NCBI RefSeq assembly: GCF_033705735.1
Contig: NZ_CP131131.1
Location: 1,426,001-1,490,000 of the forward strand
Direction: 5' to 3'
Source of the DNA: Shinella zoogloeoides
GTDB taxonomy: Bacteria > Pseudomonadota > Alphaproteobacteria > Rhizobiales > Rhizobiaceae
DNA length: 64,000 nucleotides
The position numbers and the translations under genes were made by a program. Below, in pieces: positions 52,218-59,990 of this stretch (its first letter is position 1; the number at the start of each line of letters is the position of its first letter). The notes below the pieces were generated by a model that saw nothing but the letters and a program-made list of their open reading frames with translations, searched no databases and had not been told where the DNA came from.

Positions 52218-54200
52218 ATGGCGGATGTCCTGGCAAGGCCGAAGGATGCGACAGGCGGGCACGGCCTTTGGATTGGCCTTGCGCTGACGCTGGTCGTCGT
52301 CGCTGCCAGTCTGCTGATGCCGGCGTCCTTCACGCATCTTTCCGATCAGGCACTCCTGCCGGTTTCCGACTGGGTCGGCGCGGGCATGAACTGGTTTGCC
52401 CGCGATGCGGCGATCTTCGGCGTCAAGATCGCCGATCTCACCCGCGCGCTGGCCGCCGCGGCGCAGATGCCGATCGACTGGCTGAAATTCATGCTGGCCG
52501 ACGGCTGGGTGAAGGGGGCGGGCTTCAACAAGGTCCATCTCGCGCCGCCGCTGAGCTGGCTCGGCGTGATCCTGACCGCCGCGCTGCTCGGCCTTCGCCT
52601 TTCCGGCCGCGGCCTTGCCGTCCTCACGCTTCTCGCCGGCGCCTATCTCGTCTTCTTCGGCCTCTGGGCTTCGGCCATGACGACCCTCGCCTCGGTCGTC
52701 ATCTGCGTCGTCGCGGCCCTCGTTCTCGGCCTTGCCATGGGTATCTGGGCCTATCGCTCCGCCCATGCGGAGATCTGGCTGCGGGCGATCATGAACGTCA
52801 TGCAGACCGTGCCGATCTTCTCCTACCTGCTGCCGACGCTGCTGCTCTTCGGCTACGGCCCGAGCGCCGCGCTTTTCGCCACCGTCGTCTATGCCCTGCC
52901 GCCCATGGTGCATGCCACGGTGCTGGCGCTGCGTTCCGTGCCGTCCGAAACGCTGGAGCTCGCCCGCATGACCGGCTGCAGCCGGGCGCAGACGCTGTGG
53001 AAGGTCGAGCTGCCGGTGGCCGCGCCGCGCCTTGCCATCGGCCTCAACCAGGTGGTGATGATGACGCTCAACATGGTGATCATCGCCTCGATGATCGGCG
53101 CAGGCGGCCTCGGCTACGACGTGCTGAGGGCACTGCGCCGCCTCGATTTCGGTGCCGGCTTCGAGGCCGGCATGGGCATCGTCGCGCTCGCCGTGGTGCT
53201 CGACCGCCTGACGCAGGCCGCCGCGCACAACCAGTCGACGGGACGGCAGGGCCTGTGGAGCCGGCGCGACACGCTGATCGCCGCGCTCTTGCTCATCGTG
53301 CCGACCGTTGCCAGCCTCGCACTGCCCGCGCTTTCGGCCTGGCCCGGCGCCTGGACGCTGACGACCGCTCCGTTCTGGAACGGCGCCGTCAGCCTGATCA
53401 ACCAGAATTTCTACGAGCCGCTGGAGGCGATCCGCACCGGCATGCTGCTCGGCGTGATGAACCCCTTCCGCAATCTACTTCAGTCCGCACCCTGGAGCTT
53501 GGTCCTCGCCGCGCTGGCGCTGGCGGGCTATGCCCTGGGCGGCATGCGCACCGCGCTCACCGTCTTCCTGCTGCTGCTCTTCGTGCTGGTCACCGGCTAT
53601 TGGCAGGCCGCCATGTCCTCGATCTATCTCACGGTGCTCTCGGTCGCGCTGGCGCTCGCCATCGGCCTGCCCTTCGGCATCTGGGTCTCGGGCCATCCCC
53701 GCCTGCACCATCCGGTGCAACTGGCGCTCGACACGCTGCAGACCCTGCCGACCCTCGTCTATCTGCTGCCGGCCGTCATGCTCTTCCGCAATGGCGACTT
53801 TTCCGCGCTGATCGCCATCGTCTCCTATGCGGTGGCGCCGGCCGTGCGCTACGGCATGGCCGGCATGGCGCATGTGCCCTCCGAACGCATCGAGGCCGCG
53901 CTCATGTCCGGATGCACGCCCTGGCAGTCCTTCCGCTTCGTGCGCCTGCCCGCCGCCCTGCCGACGCTCATTCTCGGCGTCAACCAGACGGTGATGATGG
54001 CGCTCTCGATGCTGGTCATCGCCGCCCTCGTCGGCACGCGCGAATTGGGGCAGGAAGTCTACACCTCGCTTTCCCGCGGCGAGACGGGGCCGGGCATCGT
54101 TGCCGGCCTCTGCGTCGCGGCCATCGCGCTCGTCGCCGATGCATTGCTGAAATCCGGCGCGCTGCGCGCTGCAAGACACGAAGGAGAGGCCCATGCCTGA
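52218..54200 (+). CDS. Fused double permease of quaternary-amine ABC transporter (system 2)
   Basis: A 660-residue protein with two ProW-type permease halves, related to the one at 42826-44928. Both halves carry the conserved VMQTVPIFSYLLPTL/LDTLQTLPTLVYLLPAV block, a coupling loop and GLNQVVMM or GVNQTVMM. Its two copies of the permease are covalently linked, unlike E. coli ProW. GGGAGGAGC precedes the ATG. The stop overlaps the ATPase start by 8 nt. Confidence 0.88.
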   Translation: MADVLARPKDATGGHGLWIGLALTLVVVAASLLMPASFTHLSDQALLPVSDWVGAGMNWFARDAAIFGVKIADLTRALAAAAQMPIDWLKFMLADGWVKGAGFNKVHLAPPLSWLGVILTAALLGLRLSGRGLAVLTLLAGAYLVFFGLWASAMTTLASVVICVVAALVLGLAMGIWAYRSAHAEIWLRAIMNVMQTVPIFSYLLPTLLLFGYGPSAALFATVVYALPPMVHATVLALRSVPSETLELARMTGCSRAQTLWKVELPVAAPRLAIGLNQVVMMTLNMVIIASMIGAGGLGYDVLRALRRLDFGAGFEAGMGIVALAVVLDRLTQAAAHNQSTGRQGLWSRRDTLIAALLLIVPTVASLALPALSAWPGAWTLTTAPFWNGAVSLINQNFYEPLEAIRTGMLLGVMNPFRNLLQSAPWSLVLAALALAGYALGGMRTALTVFLLLLFVLVTGYWQAAMSSIYLTVLSVALALAIGLPFGIWVSGHPRLHHPVQLALDTLQTLPTLVYLLPAVMLFRNGDFSALIAIVSYAVAPAVRYGMAGMAHVPSERIEAALMSGCTPWQSFRFVRLPAALPTLILGVNQTVMMALSMLVIAALVGTRELGQEVYTSLSRGETGPGIVAGLCVAAIALVADALLKSGALRAARHEGEAHA

Positions 54201-55227
54201 CGCCGCACCCGATCGGAATGCACCGGCTGCAATCGACGCGAAGGGCATCTGGAAAGTCTTCGGCCGCGATGCCGGCGCGTTCCGCCGCCTGCCGGCAGAG
54301 GCGCGCACGCCGGAAGCGCTCGCCGCCGCGGGCCTTGTCGGCGCGGTACAGGACGCCACCTTCCAGATCGGCCGCGGCGAGGTTTTCGCCATCATGGGCC
54401 TGTCGGGCTCGGGAAAATCCACGCTGCTGCGCTGTCTGACCCGCCTCATCGAGCCGACCGCCGGCGAAATCGCCTTCAACGGCCGCGACGTCCTGAAACT
54501 CGGCGACAAGGAACTGGTCGAGCTGCGCCGCCAGCGCATGGGCATGGTGTTCCAGCATTTCGCGCTCCTGCCCAACCGAACCGTCGTCGGAAATGTCGCC
54601 TTCCCGCTCGAAGTGCAGGGAATGCCGCGCCCGAAAGCCGAGGCCCGCGCCATGGAGCTGATCGAGACTGTCGGGTTGAAGGGCCGGGAAACGCGCTTCC
54701 CGGCACAACTCTCGGGCGGCCAGCAGCAACGCGTCGGCATCGCCCGCTCGCTCACCACCAATCCCGAATTCTGGTTCCTCGACGAACCCTTTTCGGCCCT
54801 CGACCCGCTGATCCGCGCCGACCTCCAGGCCGAAGTGCTGCGGCTCCAGAAAACCCAGACCCGCACCGTCGTCTTCGTCACCCACGACCTCGACGAGGCC
54901 ATCCGCCTCGCCGACCGCATCGCGATCATGGAAGCCGGCCGCATTATCCAGATCGGCACGCCGGAAGAACTGGTGACCGAGCCCGCCACCGACTATGTCC
55001 GCCGCTTCGTCGCCAAGGTCCCACCCGCACGGGTCGTCAAGGTGGCATCGATCATGACCCCCGACACCGGCCCATCGACATCCGGCGTGAACGCCGGTGC
55101 CACGATCGCCGAGATCGCCCCCGACCTCGTGGCCGCGGAAGGCCCCCTCCCCGTCGTCGAAGGCGGCCGCCAGATCGGTTGGCTCGATCGCTCGGCCGCG
55201 CTCAAAACGCTGGCCGCACAGGTCTAG
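54193..55227 (+). CDS. Quaternary-amine ABC transporter ATPase (system 2)
   Basis: A 344-residue ProV-type ATPase with Walker [10 protein letters not shown], signature LSGGQQQRVGIARSL, Walker B WFLDEPFSALDP and H-loop VTHDLDEA, plus one short CBS-like tail (SGVNAGATIAEIAPDLV...VEGGRQIGWLDRSA). A single CBS segment is also present in system 1. It ends the operon; about 440 bp of leader for the magnesium locus follow. Confidence 0.9.
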   Translation: MPDAAPDRNAPAAIDAKGIWKVFGRDAGAFRRLPAEARTPEALAAAGLVGAVQDATFQIGRGEVFAIMGLSGSGKSTLLRCLTRLIEPTAGEIAFNGRDVLKLGDKELVELRRQRMGMVFQHFALLPNRTVVGNVAFPLEVQGMPRPKAEARAMELIETVGLKGRETRFPAQLSGGQQQRVGIARSLTTNPEFWFLDEPFSALDPLIRADLQAEVLRLQKTQTRTVVFVTHDLDEAIRLADRIAIMEAGRIIQIGTPEELVTEPATDYVRRFVAKVPPARVVKVASIMTPDTGPSTSGVNAGATIAEIAPDLVAAEGPLPVVEGGRQIGWLDRSAALKTLAAQV

Positions 55228-55477
55228 GCGGATCGGCGGGAACGGCTTCGAGCCTGCCGCTTGGAGGAGGTCTCGTTTCCTGAGGCCCCATCGCGTCGTT
55301 CCCGTGCCACGGCCTCCGTTCCGGGCCTTCCCCATTCGGAGGCGAGGCAGCCCAGCCCTGACTCCAGCATCACCCCGTGGCGGCTGCGAATCTTGCGGGG
55401 CGGCACTCTCCCAGCTGCAAACATATACCTTGGTATATCCCAGAGAAGCGAACGTATAGCGTTCAATCCCCATGGAT

Positions 55478-55511
55478 GCTGGCGTGAGCCTGCGGACAGG
55501 CGTAAGCCAGC
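55478..55511 (+). ncRNA. Hairpin with symmetric GUGA/GUAA internal loop
   Basis: The RNA reads GCTGGC-GTGA-GCCTG-CGGA-CAGGC-GTAA-GCCAGC: two perfect stems (6 bp and 5 bp), a CGGA tetraloop and an internal loop of GTGA opposite GTAA, which can form sheared G-A pairs. Such elements are typical of structured regulatory RNAs rather than terminators. It sits about 195 nt upstream of the first small gene of the mgtA locus. Confidence 0.5.
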
Positions 55512-55632
55512 AATCGTCAGCCGGACGGGTTCTCCCCGGCCGGAACATTGGAGAAAGACCGAACCATGCCAAGCGACAGTAGTCGAGAAAGCACGCCGTT
55601 GCGGCCGGCCGGTCGAGCCTGACATGTTCAGC

Positions 55633-55669
55633 CTCACCCCGGGGCGCCGCGACGGCCCCGCGAGGTGAG
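55633..55669 (+). promoter_or_regulatory. Hairpin burying the ribosome site of the small gene at 55672
   Basis: CTCACC (55633-55638) can pair with GGTGAG (55664-55669), and CGGGGC (55640-55645) with GCCCCG (55655-55660). The 3' arm holds the GAGGTGAG ribosome site just before the ATG at 55672. This structure would block translation unless opened by a ligand, a ribosome or a competing fold. Confidence 0.6.
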
Positions 55670-55671
55670 AC

Positions 55672-55923
55672 ATGAAGATCAAGAACCCCTTCCACTGCTG
55701 GGCCCATATCCTGGCGCGCCTGCTGCCCGGCGTTCCGGCACGGCCGCGGACACGGACCTCCCACCCGTCCGCGCCTCGGCGCGGCCCGACCGCACGCTGG
55801 CGGACGAACCCGGTATCCGGCCGGCTGGAATGCCGCTGGATCATCGCGGACGTGTCCACGCCATGCCGCGATCCGTTCGCCAAACGCGCGGCCATCCGCC
55901 ATATGCAGGACCAGTTCCCGTGA
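55672..55923 (+). CDS. Small basic protein of unknown function in the mgtA leader
   Basis: An 83-residue ORF with ribosome site GAGGTGAG five nt upstream. It starts MKIKNPFHCWAHILARLL, has an arginine/proline-rich middle and a recognisable WRTNPVSGRLECRW segment, with four Cys in total. I know no family. A longer frame in another register (from 55665) is an alternative, but its GTG start has no ribosome site. Its stop overlaps the start of a proline-rich leader frame (GTGA), which suggests translational coupling. Probably a regulatory or accessory gene of magnesium homeostasis. Confidence 0.5.
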   Translation: MKIKNPFHCWAHILARLLPGVPARPRTRTSHPSAPRRGPTARWRTNPVSGRLECRWIIADVSTPCRDPFAKRAAIRHMQDQFP

Positions 55924-55982
55924 CCGGTCCTATCCCCGTTTACCCGCGCCCGCCGCGACGAGGCCCGTCCGCCGCTCCCTGA
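55920..55982 (+). CDS. Proline-rich leader peptide upstream of mgtA (candidate)
   Basis: A 20-codon frame with GTG start overlapping the previous stop by 4 nt. Seven of 20 residues are Pro (residues 4, 6, 9, 11, 12, 16, 20), with PVYPRPPRRGP in the middle. AGGA lies about 10 nt upstream. Its last codons lie inside the base-pairing arms of the hairpins at 55963-56001. Salmonella mgtL and mgtP, which precede mgtA and mgtCBR, are also proline-rich and respond to ribosome slowing, so a similar role is inferred. The sequence is not homologous to them. Confidence 0.45.
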   Translation: MTGPIPVYPRPPRRGPSAAP

Positions 55983-56001
55983 CAGACGGGCGCGGCGGAC
56001 G
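55963..56001 (+). promoter_or_regulatory. Two mutually exclusive hairpins between leader peptide and mgtA
   Basis: Fold A pairs GCCCGTC (55963-55969) with GACGGGC (55985-55991). Fold B pairs CGTCCGCCGC (55966-55975) with GCGGCGGACG (55992-56001), 10 perfect base pairs. They share bases 55966-55969, so only one can form at a time. The leader-peptide stop at 55980-55982 lies in the loop, so ribosome position would choose the fold. No T-tract follows fold B; Rho or RNase access is possible. Confidence 0.5.
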
Positions 56002-56098
56002 CTCTCCCCAACCGACTTCGCAGAAACCGGCCGTGATCGCACCGCACGGCACGAACCCGCTCGTCCACACGCAGGCGAACGATACGAGGAGCAAGACG

Positions 56099-58813
56099 AT
56101 GAACATGATGATGAAGGGCAAGGCCGCTGCCGCGCCGCGCAAGGAACACAGGGCGCTTTCGATGCAGGCGGTCCTTGAAGCCCGCAACGACATCCAGACC
56201 ACGCTCGCCAATTTCAGGGGCCGCCTCGACGGCCTGACCGACGCGGAGGCAGCAGAGCGCCTTGCGTCGGACGGCCCGAACGAGGTCGCACATGACAAGC
56301 CGCCGCACGCAGCCGTGCAGTTCCTGCTGGCGTTCGGCAATCCGTTCATCGCCGTTCTGGCCGTCCTCGCCGCGATCAGTACGGTCACGGATATCATCCT
56401 GCCGCTGCGCGCCGGCGAGGATGCCGATTATGTCGGCGTGGCGATCGTCGTCATCATGGTCTTTCTCAGCGCGTTGCTGCGCTTCTGGCAGGAATACCGT
56501 TCGAGCAGGGCGGCGGAAGCGCTGAGGGCCATGGTTCGCACCACGGCCACGGTGCTGCGCCGACCGACAGCGGAGGCCACGCCCGAAATGTGCGAAGCGC
56601 CTATGGCGGGAATCGTGGCCGGCGACATCGTGCGACTCTCGGCCGGAGACATGGTGCCGGCCGACATCCGCCTCATCGAATCGCGCGACCTGTTCGTCAG
56701 CCAGGCCGCCCTGACGGGCGAGGCCCTGCCTGTCGAGAAATACGACGCGCTCGGCGCCGTTGCCGGGAAATCCGCCGACGCGGATGCCGTCACCGCACAC
56801 CAGGCGGATCTTCTGGACCTGCCCAATATCTGCTTCATGGGCACCAATGTCGTCAGCGGCACGGCGACGGCCATCGTCGTCGCCACCGGCCCGCGCACCT
56901 ATTTCGGCTCGCTCGCCAGGGTCATCGCCGGCTCCCGGGCGGAGACCGCCTTCGACCGCGGCGTCAACAGCGTGAGCTGGCTGCTCATCCGCTTCATGCT
57001 GGTCATGGTCCCGGTCGTCTTCGTCATCAACGGCCTCACCAAGGGCGACTGGATGGATGCCTTCCTGTTCGCGCTCGCCGTCGCCGTCGGCCTCACCCCG
57101 GAAATGCTGCCGATGATCGTCTCGTCCAACCTCGCCAAGGGGGCCGTGGCGATGGCGCGGCGCAAGGTCGTCGTCAAGCGGCTCAACGCCATCCAGAATT
57201 TCGGCGCGATGGACGTGCTGTGCACCGACAAGACCGGCACGCTGACCCAGGACAGGATCATCCTCGAGCATCATGTCGACATCCACGGCGAGCGCAATGA
57301 CGGCGTCCTGCAACTCGCCTGGCTGAACAGCCGGCACCAGAGCGGCGTGAGAAACCTGATGGACCAGGCCGTCCTGCGTTTCGCCGGACCGGCAGGAGAA
57401 CCCCTGCTTCCGCACTATTGCAAGGTAGACGAACTGCCGTTCGACTTCGTGCGCCGCCGGCTGTCGGTCGTGGTCGAGGGAGAGCGGGGCGAGCATCTGC
57501 TCGTCTGCAAGGGCGCCGTCGAGGAGATGCTGGCAATCTCGGCGCACGTGGAGGAACAGGGCGTGTTGCGCGATCTGGACGAGGCCGAGCGCAAACGGCT
57601 GACCGCGCTCGCCCGCGCCTACAATGCCGACGGGTTCCGCGTTCTGGTCGTCGCCACGCGCACGATACCCGGCACCGAAGCCAGAACGCGCTACGACATC
57701 GAGGACGAATGCGGCCTCGTCGTCCAGGGCTTCCTCACCTTCCTCGACCCTCCGAAAGAGACCGCGGGCCCGGCGATCGCCGCCCTTGCCGAGCATGGCG
57801 TGGCGGTAAAGGTGCTGACCGGCGACAACGAGGTCGTCACCGCGAAAATCTGCCGCGAGGTCGGCCTCGAACCCGGCCAGCCCGTCATCGGGCGCGACAT
57901 GGAGGCCCTCGACGACATGGCCTTGCGGCAGCTTGTCGAGGAGCGCACGATCTTCGCCAAGCTCACGCCCCTGCAGAAATCGCGCGTGCTGAAGGCGCTT
58001 CAGGCGAACGGCCACACCGTCGGCTTTCTCGGCGACGGCATCAACGACGCGCCGGCCCTGCGTGACGCCGATGTCGGGATTTCCGTCGACAGCGGCACCG
58101 ACATCGCCAAGGAATCCGCCGACATCATCCTGCTGGAGAAAAGCCTGATGGTGCTCGAAGAAGGTGTCGTCAAGGGGCGCGAAACCTTCGGCAACATCAT
58201 GAAATATCTCAACATGACCGCGAGCTCCAACTTCGGCAACGTGTTCTCCGTGCTGGTGGCCAGCGCCTTCATCCCCTTCCTGCCGATGCTGGCGATCCAC
58301 CTGCTGATCCAGAACCTGATGTACGACATATCCCAGCTTTCCCTGCCCTGGGACCGCATGGACAGGGAATTCCTGAAGACGCCGCGCAAATGGGACGCCC
58401 GCAACATCGGCCGTTTCATGCTCTGGATCGGCCCGACCTCGTCGATCTTCGACATCACCACCTTCGCGCTCATGTGGTACGTCTTTTCCGCCAACGCGCC
58501 GGAACACCAGTCGCTGTTCCAGTCCGGCTGGTTCATCGAGGGCCTGCTGTCGCAGACGCTGGTCGTGCACATGCTGCGCACCCGAAAGATTCCCTTCATC
58601 CAGAGCACGGCGGCACTACCCGTCATGCTGATGACAGGGCTCGTCTGCGCGCTCGGCATCTATATCCCCTTCTCGCCGCTCGGCGCGATGGTCGGCCTGC
58701 AGCCGCTGCCGTGGGCCTATTTCCCCTGGCTGGCCGCGACCCTCTTCTCCTACTGCGTCGTCGCCCAGACGATGAAGACCATCTACATCCGCCGCTTCGG
58801 CCAATGGTTCTGA
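56099..58813 (+). CDS. mgtA: Magnesium-importing P-type ATPase MgtA
   Basis: A 904-residue type IIIB P-type ATPase, close to the length of MgtA/MgtB (about 900). The phosphorylation site is Asp377 in CTDKTGTLT, with TGEALPVEK actuator-domain motif, KTGD-like TGDNE and the hinge GFLGDGINDAPALRDADVGISV. The cation-transport helices include AVGLTPEMLPMIVSSNLAKGA, characteristic of magnesium ATPases. The start at 56099 is supported by GAGGAG 8 nt upstream; an in-frame ATG 22 codons earlier is less likely. It imports Mg2+ when it is scarce. It is followed by a small membrane protein and mgtC. Confidence 0.93.
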   Translation: MNMMMKGKAAAAPRKEHRALSMQAVLEARNDIQTTLANFRGRLDGLTDAEAAERLASDGPNEVAHDKPPHAAVQFLLAFGNPFIAVLAVLAAISTVTDIILPLRAGEDADYVGVAIVVIMVFLSALLRFWQEYRSSRAAEALRAMVRTTATVLRRPTAEATPEMCEAPMAGIVAGDIVRLSAGDMVPADIRLIESRDLFVSQAALTGEALPVEKYDALGAVAGKSADADAVTAHQADLLDLPNICFMGTNVVSGTATAIVVATGPRTYFGSLARVIAGSRAETAFDRGVNSVSWLLIRFMLVMVPVVFVINGLTKGDWMDAFLFALAVAVGLTPEMLPMIVSSNLAKGAVAMARRKVVVKRLNAIQNFGAMDVLCTDKTGTLTQDRIILEHHVDIHGERNDGVLQLAWLNSRHQSGVRNLMDQAVLRFAGPAGEPLLPHYCKVDELPFDFVRRRLSVVVEGERGEHLLVCKGAVEEMLAISAHVEEQGVLRDLDEAERKRLTALARAYNADGFRVLVVATRTIPGTEARTRYDIEDECGLVVQGFLTFLDPPKETAGPAIAALAEHGVAVKVLTGDNEVVTAKICREVGLEPGQPVIGRDMEALDDMALRQLVEERTIFAKLTPLQKSRVLKALQANGHTVGFLGDGINDAPALRDADVGISVDSGTDIAKESADIILLEKSLMVLEEGVVKGRETFGNIMKYLNMTASSNFGNVFSVLVASAFIPFLPMLAIHLLIQNLMYDISQLSLPWDRMDREFLKTPRKWDARNIGRFMLWIGPTSSIFDITTFALMWYVFSANAPEHQSLFQSGWFIEGLLSQTLVVHMLRTRKIPFIQSTAALPVMLMTGLVCALGIYIPFSPLGAMVGLQPLPWAYFPWLAATLFSYCVVAQTMKTIYIRRFGQWF

Positions 58814-58893
58814 ACGCGGCCCGCAGCCCCGATCGGGCGGCCGAAGCCGCCCGATCGCAACCTCCATTCCGCGATGCCGAGGGGAGATCCGAT

Positions 58894-59178
58894 ATGCCCG
58901 TCGATCGTTTCATGCCACGCCCGTCATCCGTTCCTCCATGCGGCAAGAAAGACCGCTCCGCGCCGCATCCGTCATCTCGCGGGCCCGCGCGGCAGGCGGA
59001 GGCTGTCGACCGCTGGCTCTGCTGGGCCTTCGCTGCCGCCGGCGCGGTGCTGTTCAGGTCGGCCGTCCGCCTTTCCCGTCACGGCCTTCTGAACCGGCGG
59101 CAAACGCTGCGGCTGGTCCGCTGGTCGACCCATCTCCACCGCGTTGCCATACGGCTGCTGCGGCAAGGCCGATGGTAG
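58894..59178 (+). CDS. Small single-span membrane protein between mgtA and mgtC
   Basis: A 94-residue protein starting MPVDRFMPRPSSVPPCGKK, with one hydrophobic segment WLCWAFAAAGAVLFRSAVRL at residues about 46-65 and a basic C-terminus (RRQTLRLVRWSTHLHRVAIRLLRQGRW). GAGGGGAG precedes the ATG by 8 nt. It sits 80 nt after mgtA and 30 nt before mgtC. Small membrane peptides such as MgtR and MgtS modulate MgtA/MgtC in enterobacteria; this one is longer and unrelated in sequence but could act similarly. The function is inferred from position only. Confidence 0.65.
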   Translation: MPVDRFMPRPSSVPPCGKKDRSAPHPSSRGPARQAEAVDRWLCWAFAAAGAVLFRSAVRLSRHGLLNRRQTLRLVRWSTHLHRVAIRLLRQGRW

Positions 59179-59208
59179 AGGCCGCCCTTTCCCAAAGGAC
59201 CACCCGAG

Positions 59209-59925
59209 ATGAAATTCCTGCAGACATTCGATCTTCTACCCTTTCTCGACACGGCGGCCGCCTTCACCGCCGCCTTCCTCCTCGGCACGCTGATCGGTGC
59301 GGAGCGCCAGTATCGGCAGCGCACGGCGGGGCTGCGCACGAACGTCCTCGTCGCGGTGGGAGCCGCCGCCTTCGTCGATCTCGCCCAGCGGATCGCCGGC
59401 ACGACGGAAGCGGTCCGGGTGATTTCCTATGTCGTCTCCGGCATCGGCTTTCTGGGCGCGGGCGTTATCATGAAGGAAGGCATGAACGTGCGCGGGCTGA
59501 ACACAGCCGCAACGCTGTGGTGTTCGGCGGCGGTCGGCGCCTGCGCCGGCACCGACATGCTTGCCGAGGCGGTGCTGCTGACCGTCTTCGTGCTTGCCGG
59601 GAACACGCTGCTCCGTCCGCTCGTCAACATGATCAACCGCATTCCCATCGACGACCGCACGACGGAAGCCACCTACGAGGTCAGCGTGATTTCGAGCCGC
59701 AAGGCCATGCCCGAAATGCGCGACCTGCTGGTGGAGCGGCTGGAACAGGCGAACTATCCGGTCAGCGATGTCGAAGTCGCCGATCGCGGAGACGATACGG
59801 TCGAGATCGTGGCAACACTCGTTTCCACCGCGGTCGATCCGCGTGAAATCGAGGCTGTCACCGCCTTTCTGGAAAGGCAGGCGCCGGTCTCCGACGCCTC
59901 CTGGGACGGAAGCACCAGGGATTGA
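59209..59925 (+). CDS. mgtC: MgtC/SapB-family membrane protein
   Basis: A 238-residue inner-membrane protein with about four or five N-terminal helices and a soluble C-terminal domain (from about residue 145). The signature RQYRQRTAGLRTNVLVAVGAAAF and SGIGFLGAGVIMKEGMNVRGLNTAATLW is typical of MgtC, which in Salmonella protects against low Mg2+ and restrains ATP synthase. The C-terminal ACT-like domain is also standard. It follows the small membrane protein by 30 nt and is followed by a sensor kinase. Confidence 0.92.
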   Translation: MKFLQTFDLLPFLDTAAAFTAAFLLGTLIGAERQYRQRTAGLRTNVLVAVGAAAFVDLAQRIAGTTEAVRVISYVVSGIGFLGAGVIMKEGMNVRGLNTAATLWCSAAVGACAGTDMLAEAVLLTVFVLAGNTLLRPLVNMINRIPIDDRTTEATYEVSVISSRKAMPEMRDLLVERLEQANYPVSDVEVADRGDDTVEIVATLVSTAVDPREIEAVTAFLERQAPVSDASWDGSTRD

Positions 59926-59990
59926 GGTCCGATACAAGCGGCGCGCGCTATGATATTCCCGAAACGAGCACAACTGGACGGCCGGCCTCA

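Larger units (their letters stand above)
55228..55671 (+). promoter_or_regulatory. 444-bp leader region of the magnesium locus, no protein gene
   Basis: Between the importer ATPase and the first small gene of the mgtA locus there is no convincing protein gene. An inverted repeat ATATACC-TT-GGTATAT lies at 55423-55438 and GAACG-N5-CGTTC at 55451-55465; these could be regulator sites or the promoter region. Downstream the RNA can form two strong hairpins, annotated separately, and a GC-rich pairing GCCGG/CCGGC around 55520-55540. It looks like a structured 5' leader. I found no match by eye to the M-box, the yybP-ykoY or the enterobacterial mgtA leader. Confidence 0.55.

Noticed and set aside
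55228..55671. M-box, cobalamin or yybP-ykoY riboswitch
   Set aside because: I compared the visible loops with the consensus features I remember and found no match; kept as an unclassified leader.
55940..58570. Minus-strand 876-codon frame antisense to mgtA
   Set aside because: Pattern of Asp/His/Gly-rich repeats is typical of antisense high-GC frames, and MgtA is complete on the other strand.
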